Shown piece by piece: positions 34,581 to 44,100 of a DNA stretch of 64,000 nt; within the stretch, counting starts at the first letter, position 1; each line of letters opens with the position of its first letter. A program made the position numbers and the translations under genes. The stretch is from positions 1,240,001 to 1,304,000 of the forward strand of contig NC_017834.1 in assembly GCF_000260715.1 (NCBI RefSeq). The letters are read 5' to 3'. Source of the stretch: Bifidobacterium animalis subsp. animalis ATCC 25527. Lineage in GTDB: Bacteria > Actinomycetota > Actinomycetes > Actinomycetales > Bifidobacteriaceae. Below the pieces are notes generated by a model. It was given only the letters and a program-made list of their open reading frames with translations, was not told where the DNA came from and ran no database searches.

Positions 34581-35891
34581 ATGTTCACATTTTTCGATGA
34601 CGACGAAGGCGTGAAAATGGGTACTGGCTCCTTCCCCGCAGCACAATTCGACCATGTGACACCGGACGGTGACCTGGTGTTCACGGCCGACGGCATGCCG
34701 TTCCTGGTGCGTGTCGACGACACATTCGAACGGGCCGTGTTGGAGGCCAAGCAAATCCGTTCGGAGAAACGAATCACCACCGCGGTGCACCAGCAACGCA
34801 CGCTGCCCATTTCGCAGATTCAATCGCTGATCCGCGCCGGCGCCGACCCGGAGCACATCGCCCGGCAGTATGAACTGAGCGAGGTGATCGTGCGCAGATT
34901 CGCCACCTCGATCGAAGCGGAGAAGAAGTACGCCATCGAACAGTTCCTGCGTGTGCGCGCACCCAAGGAAAGCAAGGTGCGCACGCTCTCCGAGCTCATT
35001 GACCGCACCTTGGCGGCCGCACGGGTGCGCCCCGAATCGGTGCAATGGAAGGCGACGCGGCGGGGTCTGGAACCGTGGCGTATCAGCGCCACCTTCATCT
35101 CGGCGGGGCATCGGATCCACGCCGAATGGTCGTGGAACATGCACGACAACACCGTGGTGTGCATCAACAACGCCGCGAGCAAGCTGATCGGCGAGATGGG
35201 ATCTGCCACAGGCGCCTCGTTCGACGATGCGGGAACCCAGACCGCCCTCGACGAGGCCCTCCCCTCATCCGTCGACCTGCCAGGCGATTCGGCACGTTCG
35301 GCGCGCATCGAACAGACCATGCGAGCATGGAATGGGTCGGGGAACGAGGCATCCTCCAATGAGACCGAAACCCACACCGCGGCCAATGCCGCATCGACCT
35401 CGGATGCACACGCCGACGCCACCATGAACGCCATGCCGGAAAACGCCGGCACGACACCTGCCGAGGAAGCCTCGCAGTCTGAATCTGCACCATCCGCAGT
35501 CGAAGAGCCGGTGCAGAAGGGCACCGACACCTCCAGCCAGTCTGACGCCCCACAGTCCGACGATGCACATGAGTTCGCTTCGTCACAGGAGCACAAACCC
35601 GACGAACCGTCACAGCAGCGCAAACGTGTGCCGATCAGCGCACTGTACCCCAAGCAGAAGGCTCCAGTGCAATTCACTCCGAAGAACACCGGGGCCCAGC
35701 GTCCTGCCATCAAGCCGGATGCCGTGCAAAGCCAGCCGGAGCAGCATGGCGACGACGACACCCCCACCCAACAACAGCCACAGGTCCACAGGAACGCCTC
35801 GGAGCAGCATTCGCCGCACCGATCAAACCGGGCATCAATGCCAAGTTGGGACGAGATCATGTTCGGCAAGGATCCGCACAAGCACGACTGA
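34581..35891 (+). CDS. sepH: septation protein SepH (DUF3071)
   Basis: Actinobacterial cell-division factor; characterised homologues stimulate FtsZ assembly. 436 residues. The N-terminal conserved domain (about 15-200) has FERAVLEAKQIRSE, the helix-turn-helix-like ISQIQSLIRAGADPEHIARQYELSEVIVRRF, and RRGLEPWRISATF near 155. A long low-complexity tail rich in Ala, Ser, Glu and Gln (about 210-435) then carries a short conserved end (PSWDEIMFG) near the C-terminus, as in SepH. GAGGGG lies ten bases before the ATG; a second ATG at 34617 is possible. Convergent with a phosphodiesterase gene, 11 bases apart. Confidence 0.9.
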   Translation: MFTFFDDDEGVKMGTGSFPAAQFDHVTPDGDLVFTADGMPFLVRVDDTFERAVLEAKQIRSEKRITTAVHQQRTLPISQIQSLIRAGADPEHIARQYELSEVIVRRFATSIEAEKKYAIEQFLRVRAPKESKVRTLSELIDRTLAAARVRPESVQWKATRRGLEPWRISATFISAGHRIHAEWSWNMHDNTVVCINNAASKLIGEMGSATGASFDDAGTQTALDEALPSSVDLPGDSARSARIEQTMRAWNGSGNEASSNETETHTAANAASTSDAHADATMNAMPENAGTTPAEEASQSESAPSAVEEPVQKGTDTSSQSDAPQSDDAHEFASSQEHKPDEPSQQRKRVPISALYPKQKAPVQFTPKNTGAQRPAIKPDAVQSQPEQHGDDDTPTQQQPQVHRNASEQHSPHRSNRASMPSWDEIMFGKDPHKHD

Positions 35892-35909
35892 ATATGTCGG
35901 ATTCAGTCG
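35885..35909. terminator. compact hairpin spanning both stop codons (sepH/phosphodiesterase)
   Basis: CGACTGAAT (35885-35893) pairs perfectly with ATTCAGTCG (35901-35909), a 9-base stem with a 7-base loop. The sepH TGA and the reverse-strand stop both lie inside the stems. It is the only structure in the 11-base gap between the two genes. Confidence 0.55.
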
Positions 35910-37180
35910 ACGAGATCGATGAGGCAGGGCACATCCATCTCCATCATCGTCTGCGATCCATGCACACCGGGCATGCGGGTGGCGCCTTCGGTTTGCGAGC
36001 GCGTGTCCACAATCGTGTTCCCTCTGGCGGCATAGACGAACACATCGCCGAGCATCTCAGGAACGTCGGGCCGCATTGGTCCGAGCAAACCGCAATCAAT
36101 CACCTGCCGTTTCGTGCGAATCCACGCACGGTCCCCCACTCGCGCACGCCAACGTTCGGCTATGCTCTCGTCATCCACACCATCCTGGGCATACAGCATC
36201 GTGGCGCGGGGTTCGCCTCCCACCAGTCTCACGCCCTGCTGGAGCACCGGATCTAAGGCTATGTCTATACGCGCCTCGTCACCTTGGTCTGCGGTCACCA
36301 TGCCATGGTCGGCGATGACCACAATGAGCGTGCCCTTCGGGACTTGCCGGCGCAACTGCCCCAATCGCATGTCGACCCGCTCGAGGGCCACCTGCCATTC
36401 GTCACTGTGCCAACCGTATGCGTGGCCGGCCTTGTCTATCTCACGCATGTACAGGTAAGTGAGCCCGGGTTCCTTGGCGGTGTCGGCGGCGATGCGCACG
36501 CGTTTGTTCGCGTCGTCATGGCCAATGTAATCGGAGCCGCGCAACGCCGCACGGGTGAGCGGGGACGCCATGAATCTGGTCAGTCCCACGCTGGTGGCGC
36601 GGTTGCCGGCATCTCTGATGAGCGAGAACACGGTAGGTTCCGTCTGCAGTTCCTCGGGATGCATGGCACCACGGAACTGGATGAGTTGGCTCAGCGCGCC
36701 GGTGCGGGGATTGAGCTGCGTGTAGCCGGCCATGCCTGTCAATCCCGGGCAGGTGCCGGTGCCGAAGGTGGCCATGGCCGCCGTGGTGGTGCTTGGCGAG
36801 CATGTGCTGATCGGACGTTGGTTGAGCGGTTCGTTCATGAGTGAGCGCATGTAGGGCGCGTAACCGAGCTTCATGTTGAGATTCCAGTACCCCAGTCCAT
36901 CCACGAGCACTACGATTGCAGATCTGGCGCACGGCATGCCGAGCCGTTGGCGCAAGCCCTCGGCGTCGACGTGCACATCGGTGCGCACCGGTGTGCCGAT
37001 GGCCGCACTGAGCGCCGGCAGCACCGAGGAGATATGCAGCGCGCCTCCACGGGCTCCCTGCTGTGCACTCCCGAGATCAACCGGCACATCGCTCGGCCGG
37101 TCGGCGTCAATCTCATCGCCGTACTGTGCTGTGGGAACAAAGCCGAGGAGTGTGCCGGAATCTGGAATATCTACGCTCAT
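35903..37180 (-). CDS. alkaline phosphatase/type I phosphodiesterase family protein
   Basis: Alkaline-phosphatase-superfamily hydrolase of about 425 residues. Metal and nucleophile motifs: VVLVDGLGYWNL near residue 80, CSPSTTTAAMATFGTGTCPG near 107 with the nucleophilic Thr, YMREIDKAGHAYGWHS, and VVIADHGMV near 290. It resembles nucleotide pyrophosphatase/phosphodiesterase enzymes found next to topoisomerase genes in actinobacteria. No signal peptide is evident, so it is likely cytoplasmic. Start is uncertain: ATG 37180 or the TTG four codons upstream. Divergent from parC. Confidence 0.85.
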   Translation of the reverse strand: MSVDIPDSGTLLGFVPTAQYGDEIDADRPSDVPVDLGSAQQGARGGALHISSVLPALSAAIGTPVRTDVHVDAEGLRQRLGMPCARSAIVVLVDGLGYWNLNMKLGYAPYMRSLMNEPLNQRPISTCSPSTTTAAMATFGTGTCPGLTGMAGYTQLNPRTGALSQLIQFRGAMHPEELQTEPTVFSLIRDAGNRATSVGLTRFMASPLTRAALRGSDYIGHDDANKRVRIAADTAKEPGLTYLYMREIDKAGHAYGWHSDEWQVALERVDMRLGQLRRQVPKGTLIVVIADHGMVTADQGDEARIDIALDPVLQQGVRLVGGEPRATMLYAQDGVDDESIAERWRARVGDRAWIRTKRQVIDCGLLGPMRPDVPEMLGDVFVYAARGNTIVDTRSQTEGATRMPGVHGSQTMMEMDVPCLIDLVD

Positions 37181-37302
37181 ACTGCTATTCAAGCGCGGTT
37201 GATGGACTCGTGGGCACGCGTGGCGGAACTCATTTCACCGCATGGGTCTTTCGTCGCGGACGGGGTAGAATGGGACGGTTCATTGGATAAGGGAGAGCAA
37301 AT

Positions 37303-39978
37303 ATGACGCGTCGTAAGCAGGCAGCGGCCGAGTACGACCCCCGGCAGGTCGAGGAGCACATCGTGGAGACCCCGCTCGCCGAGGAGATGAGCAAATCGTT
37401 CCTGGAATATGCCTACTCGGTGATCTACGCGCGCGCGTTGCCGGATGCGCGCGACGGCATGAAGCCGGTGCAACGCCGCATCGTGTACCAGATGGGTCAG
37501 ATGAACCTGCTGCCCACGCGCCCGTATATGAAGTCCGCCCGCGTGGTGGGCGAGGTGATGGGCAAATTGCACCCCCATGGGGATTCGGCGATCTACGAAG
37601 CCATGGTGCGTCTCGCGCAGCCATTCGCGATGCGGCTGCCGTTGGTCGACGGCCACGGTAATTTCGGTTCGTTGGACGACGGTCCTGCGGCATCGCGATA
37701 CACCGAGGCGCGCCTTGCCCCCGCCGCGCTCGGCATGAACGCCGACATCGACGAGGACACGGTCGATTTCGTGCCGAATTACGACAACAAGCTCAAGGAA
37801 CCGACCGTACTGCCGTCGGCGATTCCTAACCTGCTCGTCAACGGCGCCTCAGGCATTGCCGTCGGCATGGCCACGAATATGGCCACGCATAACCTCGGCG
37901 AAGTCGTAGCCGCAGCCAAATACGTGATGAAGCATCCCGATGCCACACTCGACGACCTCATGCAATACGTGCCCGGACCTGATTGGCCGGGCGGCGGGAT
38001 CATCATAGGGCGACAAGGCATCCGAGATGCCTATGAGACTGGCCGAGGCGTGGTCACCACCCGTTCCGCCACCCATGTGGAGAATCTCACCGCACGCAAG
38101 AAGGCCATCGTGGTGACGCAGCTGCCATACATGGTGGGTCCCGAGCGTGTGCTCGAACGCATCTCCGAGGGCGTGAAAAACCATAAGCTCGACGGCATCT
38201 CCGGTGCCATCGACCTGACGGACCGTCACAATGGCACCCGCATCGTGATCGAGCTCAAGACCGGATTCGACCCGGCAGCCGTGTTGGCACAGCTCTTCAA
38301 ACACACACCGTTGCAAGAGAACTTCGCCATCAACAATGTCGCCTTGGTGAATGGGCGCCCCCACACACTCGGCCTGCGTTCCCTGCTCGATGTATGGATC
38401 GAACACCGGCGTGGTGTCATCCGGCGCCGCAGTGAGTTCCGCCGTCAGAAGGCGTTGGACCGGCTGCATTTGGTCGAGGGTCTGTTGCTCGCCTTGGTGG
38501 ACATCGATGAGGTGATTCACGTGATCCGCTCAAGCGACGACGCGGAGGCGGCCAAGAGCGGACTCATGATCCGATTCAACCTCGACGATATTCAGGCGCA
38601 ATACATTCTCGACCTGCGCCTGCGCAGACTCACCAAGATGAGCCGCATCGAACTCGAATCCGAACGCGACGAACTTCAGTCGTCGATCACCGAATTGGAG
38701 CGCATCCTCGGCTCGGCCGCATTGCTGGATGGCGTGGTGATCGACGAAATGGACAAGGCGGTGGCAACCTACGGCACGCCGCGACGGACGGTGCTGCTCG
38801 ATGAGGGCGACGACGGCAGGCTCGTGCCGGTCATGGCCCACGGCGATGACGTGCCTTCCGACGCCGCACTCGATGCTGCACGCCATGCGGAGAACGTACT
38901 CGACGCCGCCGATGCGGTGGCGGCAGCCCGTAAGGCCGGCGAAACCGCCGAGGCGCTGCGGATCGAAGACGAACCATGCGTGATCGCATTGAGCGCCTCA
39001 GGGCTCATAGCCCGCATGAGCATCGATGCCCTGACCATTTGGGCCAAACGAGGCGCTCACAACGAAGAGCGTGAACCCGACGATGTGATCGTCTCGCTGA
39101 TACCTGCACGCACCCGTGCCGACTATGCGTTGGTCACCTCCGCGGGTCGCATGGTGCTCGCCCATGTGGTGGAGCTGCCGAATGTGGAGGTGCATGGCCA
39201 CCTGAGCCTCAAAGGTGGCATTGAAGCCACCGAGCTGCTCACCTCCACCGAAAGCACCGATCCGGTGCCCGGCGAACGGGTGATCGCCACGCTCGCCTTG
39301 CGCGACACCGTCGGACAGGACGATACGCCGCAGGAGCTGCCGCCGGTGGGGTTGGGCACGCGTGACGGCGTGGTGAAGCGCTGGAATCGTGAATCCCCCA
39401 CCACGATGGATTCCTGGAGCATCATCGATTTGAAGGACGGAGACGAGCTGCTTGTGGCGGCAGATGCGCATGACGACGACCGTTTCGTGTTCGTTTCCTC
39501 CGATTCCTCGCTGCTCACGTATGAGGCCAGGAACGTACGCCCTCAAGGCCGCACTGCGGCAGGCATGGCCGGCATACGTCTCGCCGATGGATGCACGGTG
39601 CTCTCCTGCGCCGTGGTTGCACATGCCGATGTCGAATGGCATGATGCCGAGCACGATGACGCCGGCAATCTGCTCTCCCCCGCCAGCGGAGCCGTGGTGC
39701 TCACCGTCGCCGGCGATGTGGATGCGCTGCCGGGCACCGAGAACGGTGCGGCAAAGGTCACGCCATTGGAGCTCTACCCCACCAAGGGAAGAGCGACCGG
39801 TGGTGTGCGCTCGCAGCGCTTCCTCAAGGGGCAGAACACGTTGATCAAGGCGTGCGTGGGTCCCTACCCGCTGCTGGCCGCAACGTCGGGGGGCCATCCC
39901 GTCGAACTGCCGGCGCCGGATATGCGTCGTGATGGTTCGGGAACCGAGCTGCCGGCACCAATCGCCTACGCGGCCTGA
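37303..39978 (+). CDS. parC: DNA topoisomerase IV subunit A (ParC)
   Basis: DNA-cutting subunit of a type IIA topoisomerase, pairing with the ParE-like protein at 49.8 kb. 891 residues. The winged-helix domain carries catalytic Tyr133 in [21 protein letters not shown] near residue 92-103 is the quinolone-determining stretch, with a susceptible-type Ser and Glu. The C-terminal pinwheel domain fills about 540-890. It is assigned to ParC, not GyrA, because it is distant from gyrA-like neighbours and lacks a clear QRRGGKG-type GyrA box. SD GGGAG before the ATG. Ends seven bases before a 71-base palindrome. Confidence 0.88.
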   Translation: MTRRKQAAAEYDPRQVEEHIVETPLAEEMSKSFLEYAYSVIYARALPDARDGMKPVQRRIVYQMGQMNLLPTRPYMKSARVVGEVMGKLHPHGDSAIYEAMVRLAQPFAMRLPLVDGHGNFGSLDDGPAASRYTEARLAPAALGMNADIDEDTVDFVPNYDNKLKEPTVLPSAIPNLLVNGASGIAVGMATNMATHNLGEVVAAAKYVMKHPDATLDDLMQYVPGPDWPGGGIIIGRQGIRDAYETGRGVVTTRSATHVENLTARKKAIVVTQLPYMVGPERVLERISEGVKNHKLDGISGAIDLTDRHNGTRIVIELKTGFDPAAVLAQLFKHTPLQENFAINNVALVNGRPHTLGLRSLLDVWIEHRRGVIRRRSEFRRQKALDRLHLVEGLLLALVDIDEVIHVIRSSDDAEAAKSGLMIRFNLDDIQAQYILDLRLRRLTKMSRIELESERDELQSSITELERILGSAALLDGVVIDEMDKAVATYGTPRRTVLLDEGDDGRLVPVMAHGDDVPSDAALDAARHAENVLDAADAVAAARKAGETAEALRIEDEPCVIALSASGLIARMSIDALTIWAKRGAHNEEREPDDVIVSLIPARTRADYALVTSAGRMVLAHVVELPNVEVHGHLSLKGGIEATELLTSTESTDPVPGERVIATLALRDTVGQDDTPQELPPVGLGTRDGVVKRWNRESPTTMDSWSIIDLKDGDELLVAADAHDDDRFVFVSSDSSLLTYEARNVRPQGRTAAGMAGIRLADGCTVLSCAVVAHADVEWHDAEHDDAGNLLSPASGAVVLTVAGDVDALPGTENGAAKVTPLELYPTKGRATGGVRSQRFLKGQNTLIKACVGPYPLLAATSGGHPVELPAPDMRRDGSGTELPAPIAYAA

Positions 39979-39985
39979 GCGAGAT

Positions 39986-40056
39986 CGCGGGATCGGCATA
40001 CGACAGGGCCCGGTCAGAGCAGCTCTGACCGGGCCCTGTCGTATGCCGATCCCGCG
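39986..40056. terminator. 71-base perfect inverted repeat (parC/GRP transporter)
   Basis: Two 35-base arms (39986-40020 and 40022-40056) are perfect reverse complements around a single central A at 40021. It starts seven bases after the parC stop and ends four bases before the transporter stop. Far longer than a normal terminator stem. Likely a bidirectional terminator; a single-base loop must open a few pairs to fold. Confidence 0.85.
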
Positions 40057-40060
40057 TCTG

Positions 40061-41020
40061 TCACGTGGTGGTGTACATGGCCATGAGCACCGCACCTGCC
40101 ACGATGAGCAATGTGCCGAAGAGTATGCAGATCATCTGATGCCTCGTCTTGTGTTCCTTGAGAACCACGATGCCACCGAAGGTGGAGACGAGCACTCCCA
40201 GTTGGGAGAAGGTCGTGGCGATGGCCTGACCGACGTTCGGGTTGGCCGCCGAGATGAAGATGAGGCAGTTGCCTATGGCCCAGGCGAGGCCAGTGAAGAT
40301 GTTCAGCGCGGTCTTGCGGGTGAAGATGAGCGACTGGTTATGCTCGCCAAGCACAATGATGGCGACTGCAGTGAGCACCTGCCCGACGGACTGTGGCAGG
40401 ACCATTGCGGTCATATAATACAGGCCGTTGCCGTCCGGCGCATTGTAGATGGCGTTGTCGATATACCCGGTCTTGTGCAAAAGGTTCGGGAACACGAAGT
40501 ACATCATGAACCCGATAGTGGAGATGAGCAGGGCGATCATGCCGAATTTCATGTTCTTCGCACTGACATGCACGGCATCGGTGTCGGAATCTCTGGACGA
40601 ACACAGTATGGCGCCGGAGGTGACGAGAATGATGGCGATGATGCCGATCACCCAGACTCGCAATGAGCGCCACTCCCCCAAAACGATGGCGGCCATGAGC
40701 GCATTGCCCACCACCTGACCGGCAGTGGAGATCGGCATCGCCAGCGAGACGCCGAGCGGTTTCAAGGCCGAGAACTGGCCGATGGATCCTATCGTCCAGA
40801 ATATGCCGGAGCATAGGCCCACTGCCCAGATGCGGGGATTGAACGCGAACGATGCCCCTGCATGGGGAATCGTGTAGAACACGGCCATCAGCACCGCGAA
40901 GAGGAATGCCCCGAAGGTGGTGCCCAGCGTCCCCTGGCTTGGCTTGCCGTCGATTTTCGCCGTCATCACGCTGTTCGAGCCGAGGAACAATGCCGGCAGC
41001 AACGCAATGAGCATGCCCAT
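40061..41020 (-). CDS. GRP family sugar transporter
   Basis: Membrane protein of 319 residues with about ten hydrophobic helices. It belongs to the glucose/ribose porter family within the drug/metabolite superfamily; the closest characterised type is a proton-linked glucose uptake protein (GlcU). Typical wording includes ALFLGSNSVMTAKIDGKPSQGTLGTTFGA at the N-terminus and GVSLAMPISTAGQVVGNAL in the middle. ATG at 41020 is set by AAAGGAC. Sugar specificity is not visible. A leader inverted repeat GTACAA...TTGTAC (41037-41058) and a good -10 at 41079-41084 suggest regulation. Confidence 0.82.
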   Translation of the reverse strand: MGMLIALLPALFLGSNSVMTAKIDGKPSQGTLGTTFGAFLFAVLMAVFYTIPHAGASFAFNPRIWAVGLCSGIFWTIGSIGQFSALKPLGVSLAMPISTAGQVVGNALMAAIVLGEWRSLRVWVIGIIAIILVTSGAILCSSRDSDTDAVHVSAKNMKFGMIALLISTIGFMMYFVFPNLLHKTGYIDNAIYNAPDGNGLYYMTAMVLPQSVGQVLTAVAIIVLGEHNQSLIFTRKTALNIFTGLAWAIGNCLIFISAANPNVGQAIATTFSQLGVLVSTFGGIVVLKEHKTRHQMICILFGTLLIVAGAVLMAMYTTT

Positions 41021-41036
41021 GTGAAGTCCTTTCCCT

Positions 41037-41084
41037 GTACAATGCCAAATCGTTGTACGCAGAACGCAAAACACAAGCATTCTA
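41037..41084 (-). promoter_or_regulatory. promoter and operator-like repeat of the GRP transporter gene
   Basis: TAGAAT on the minus strand (41079-41084) is a good -10 box; no convincing -35 lies 16-18 bases upstream. GTACAA (41037-41042) and TTGTAC (41053-41058) form a 6-base inverted repeat spaced by 10 bases in the expected 5' leader, a plausible repressor site. Confidence 0.35.
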
Positions 41085-41151
41085 GGACCTCCACCGCTAC
41101 GTTCGGACCGCTCTTCCGCTCATAGCGAGGAGACTGCCCGCCACATCCGCC

Positions 41152-44100
41152 TCATCGATACAGTCGGAGCCCCTGCGGCGACGGGGTGAATCCGGCATGC
41201 CGAAGGGCGTCGGACATCGCATTGCCGCCCTGCAACGGCACGCCGTTGCAATCACGGAAAGTGATGCTGACCCCATGCAATCGCGAACATGTCTGTTCCA
41301 AAGCCGTCGCCGCCGATTTGAGCACGCTCGGCGAAGACTCGAACGCCACGATACGACCTGACCCCAGTGCCGCATACAGCACCGCGCGCCCCTGACGCAG
41401 CACCACCAATGAGCCCGGGCGTCGTATTGGTTTCACGGCAGCGCGCCGTTTGGAGTCCGCGCTGGCATTGGATTCGAGTATGGCCGGCGCCGGCCATTCC
41501 AATGACGAACCATAGAGATTCGCCGGATCGCATACATCCATGGTGACAGTCATGACAGGCTCGGAATCGATATGGTGACGCAGCAGGTCCACCGTCTCTC
41601 GTTCGGCGAATTGAGCGGCGCCGAATCCCTTGACGAATACACCTCGCAATAGCGTGCCTTTCTCCTCCATGCGTCTGAGCACTGGGTAAATGGCACTGAA
41701 TCCACCAGGGACGCCGGCATCCGACACCGTATTGGGCGCAATGATGCCGTAGCGGTCGAGCAGAATGCCTATCAGGTCGATCATCGCCTCCTCATGGCTC
41801 ACATCGACTTGGGCGCGCACCAGTGACCACAGACCGCCGCCGAACATACCGCGTGTGGGTGTTCGGGCACGCATGCGGAGGCGATGCGACCGCACTGTGG
41901 CCTTGCTTCCACCCGTATGCGTTGACATCGACCGGACTGGCTGCAGCGCTGTGTTGGTAATGAATCCATGCCAGACCAATGACCATAGGGTCTGTTCGAA
42001 TCGCGAATGGGACCATGATGTGGCCATCACCTCGCCGGTCGTCTCATTTACCTCCGGCTCCGGATTCGCCTGCCATAGGGATTGCGCACGTTCCTCCAAC
42101 GAGTGCGCCGTGTAGGCGCCTCCGTCGTGCAGGGCAAGCAGTATCGCGTCGCGCACCGTCAGCGGCATGTCGGATTCCGGCGCAGCCGCTCGACCTAGGG
42201 AGGATTCCAATGCCTCAGCATGCACCTGCAACTGTGGGGAGTCCGCCGGGAAGAACATGACGCGTCCCGCCTCGTCACCCCCTTCGCCGCTGCCCGTGGG
42301 ATCACCCACCCATACCACATCGCCGGATCCAACCAGCTCGTCGAGCAATGTCGGCATGTAATCTCGCACACGGGCCGGGAACACGTGGCGCTCCCACACG
42401 GGCATCGGCAATGCGACACCCTCCAGCTGTTCGATGGCGCGCAAGAGCCCATCCAGACCTTGCAGCCGTTCGCCGCCCACCGAGCCGACGCCTTGCCGAT
42501 GAACGAGAAACGCCTCGTACCGCTCGGGTTCCACGGGTTTGATTGCCGCCCGGGCCTTGGCCAACGACTGCGAACGAATGCGTTTGAGCACGTCGGCATG
42601 TACCCATTGCGCCACACCCGGATCGAGTCGTTCGTCGAAACGACCGTTGATGAGCTCGCCGGCATCGCGCAGTTCTCCAAGCAGTTCGACGGCCGCCTGC
42701 GCGTCGATCTCGAGTTCGGAGAGCAGGCGGTCGGCAGTGAACGGCCCATGCGTCTTGGCGTAGCGATTCACGCGTCCCCGCAGATCGTGCTTGTCGAGTT
42801 CGTTCCAGAAGGTCTTCGAAGCCAGCTGGCCGGCCACTGAATCAATCACCTGCGTATCGAGCACCTGGGCCAGGTTGTCTGTTCCCAACAGCCGTTCCAG
42901 CACCAGCGGATCCATCGAGAGTAGTTGCGCATTGCGTTCGGCCTGCGGCACATCGTACTGGTACATCACCGACCCCACGAAGCCGAACAGAAGATGCTCG
43001 GCCATGGGCGATGGCACTTGCGTCTCGCATGCATGCACGTCGATGGCTCCTCCACGTATGCGGGTGAGCACTTCGCGGAGGGCGGGAACGTCGTAGACGT
43101 CCTGCAGGCATTCGCGAGCGGTCTCGAGCAGCAGCGGGAAGTTCTTCCTCGTGCGCGCCGCGGCCAGCAGCTGGGCGGCTCTCAGTCTCTGCTGCCATAG
43201 AGGCACGCGTTTGCCCGGGTCGTTCCTCGGCATGAACAGCGCACGCGCCGCGATCTCACGGAATCGGGCGGCGAACAGCACACTACCGGAGACCTGGTTC
43301 TCCACGATGCGCTGAATGTCATCGGGATCGAAGTCGATGAGCGCGGCGGCATCGATGCCTCCCTCCCCATCGGGCAGGCGCAGCACGATGCCATCGTCGG
43401 CGGCGAAGATCTGCCCGTCGAAACCGTAGCGCTGCGTCAACCTCATGTTGATTGCGAGCGCCCATGGCTCATGCACACGGCGTCCGAACGGCGTATGAAT
43501 GATCACGCGCCAATCGCCCTCCTCCTCGCGGCAGCGTTCGACCACAACCGCACGGCTGCTCGGAATCACACCGGTGCTCGTCCGCTGCTCGGAGAGGAAG
43601 GCCGCCAGATTCTCCATGGCGTTGGAGTCCAGACCATCGGCTCGCAGACGTTTGAGAACCACGTCGCTGAATCGGGATTCCGGCACGTTCCCGGCATTGC
43701 CGTGCGCCGGTTGCAATCCCGCGGCGATGTCATGCACCCATTCCCCCAGCGACATGCCGAAGGAATAGTCACGCCCGTTGCCCTCCCCGTGCCAGAACGG
43801 CAGGCGTGCGCTTCGTCCGGGCGCCGGCACCACGACCACGCGGTCGTTCGTGATGTCCTGTACCTGCCAATTCGTGGTGCCGAGTGTGATGATGTCACCC
43901 ACCCGCGTCTCATACACCATCTCCTCATCGAGCTCGCCCACCCGTCTCGGGCCTGTTCCCGCCTCTGCCTCGGGCAGCACTACCGTGTAGAGGCCACGGT
44001 CGGGAATCGTGCCGCCGCTGGTCACCGCGAGGCGCTGTGCACCCGGGCGCGCCGAGATCATGACCGAATCCTCGTCGAACATGAGCGGTGGTCGAAATGC

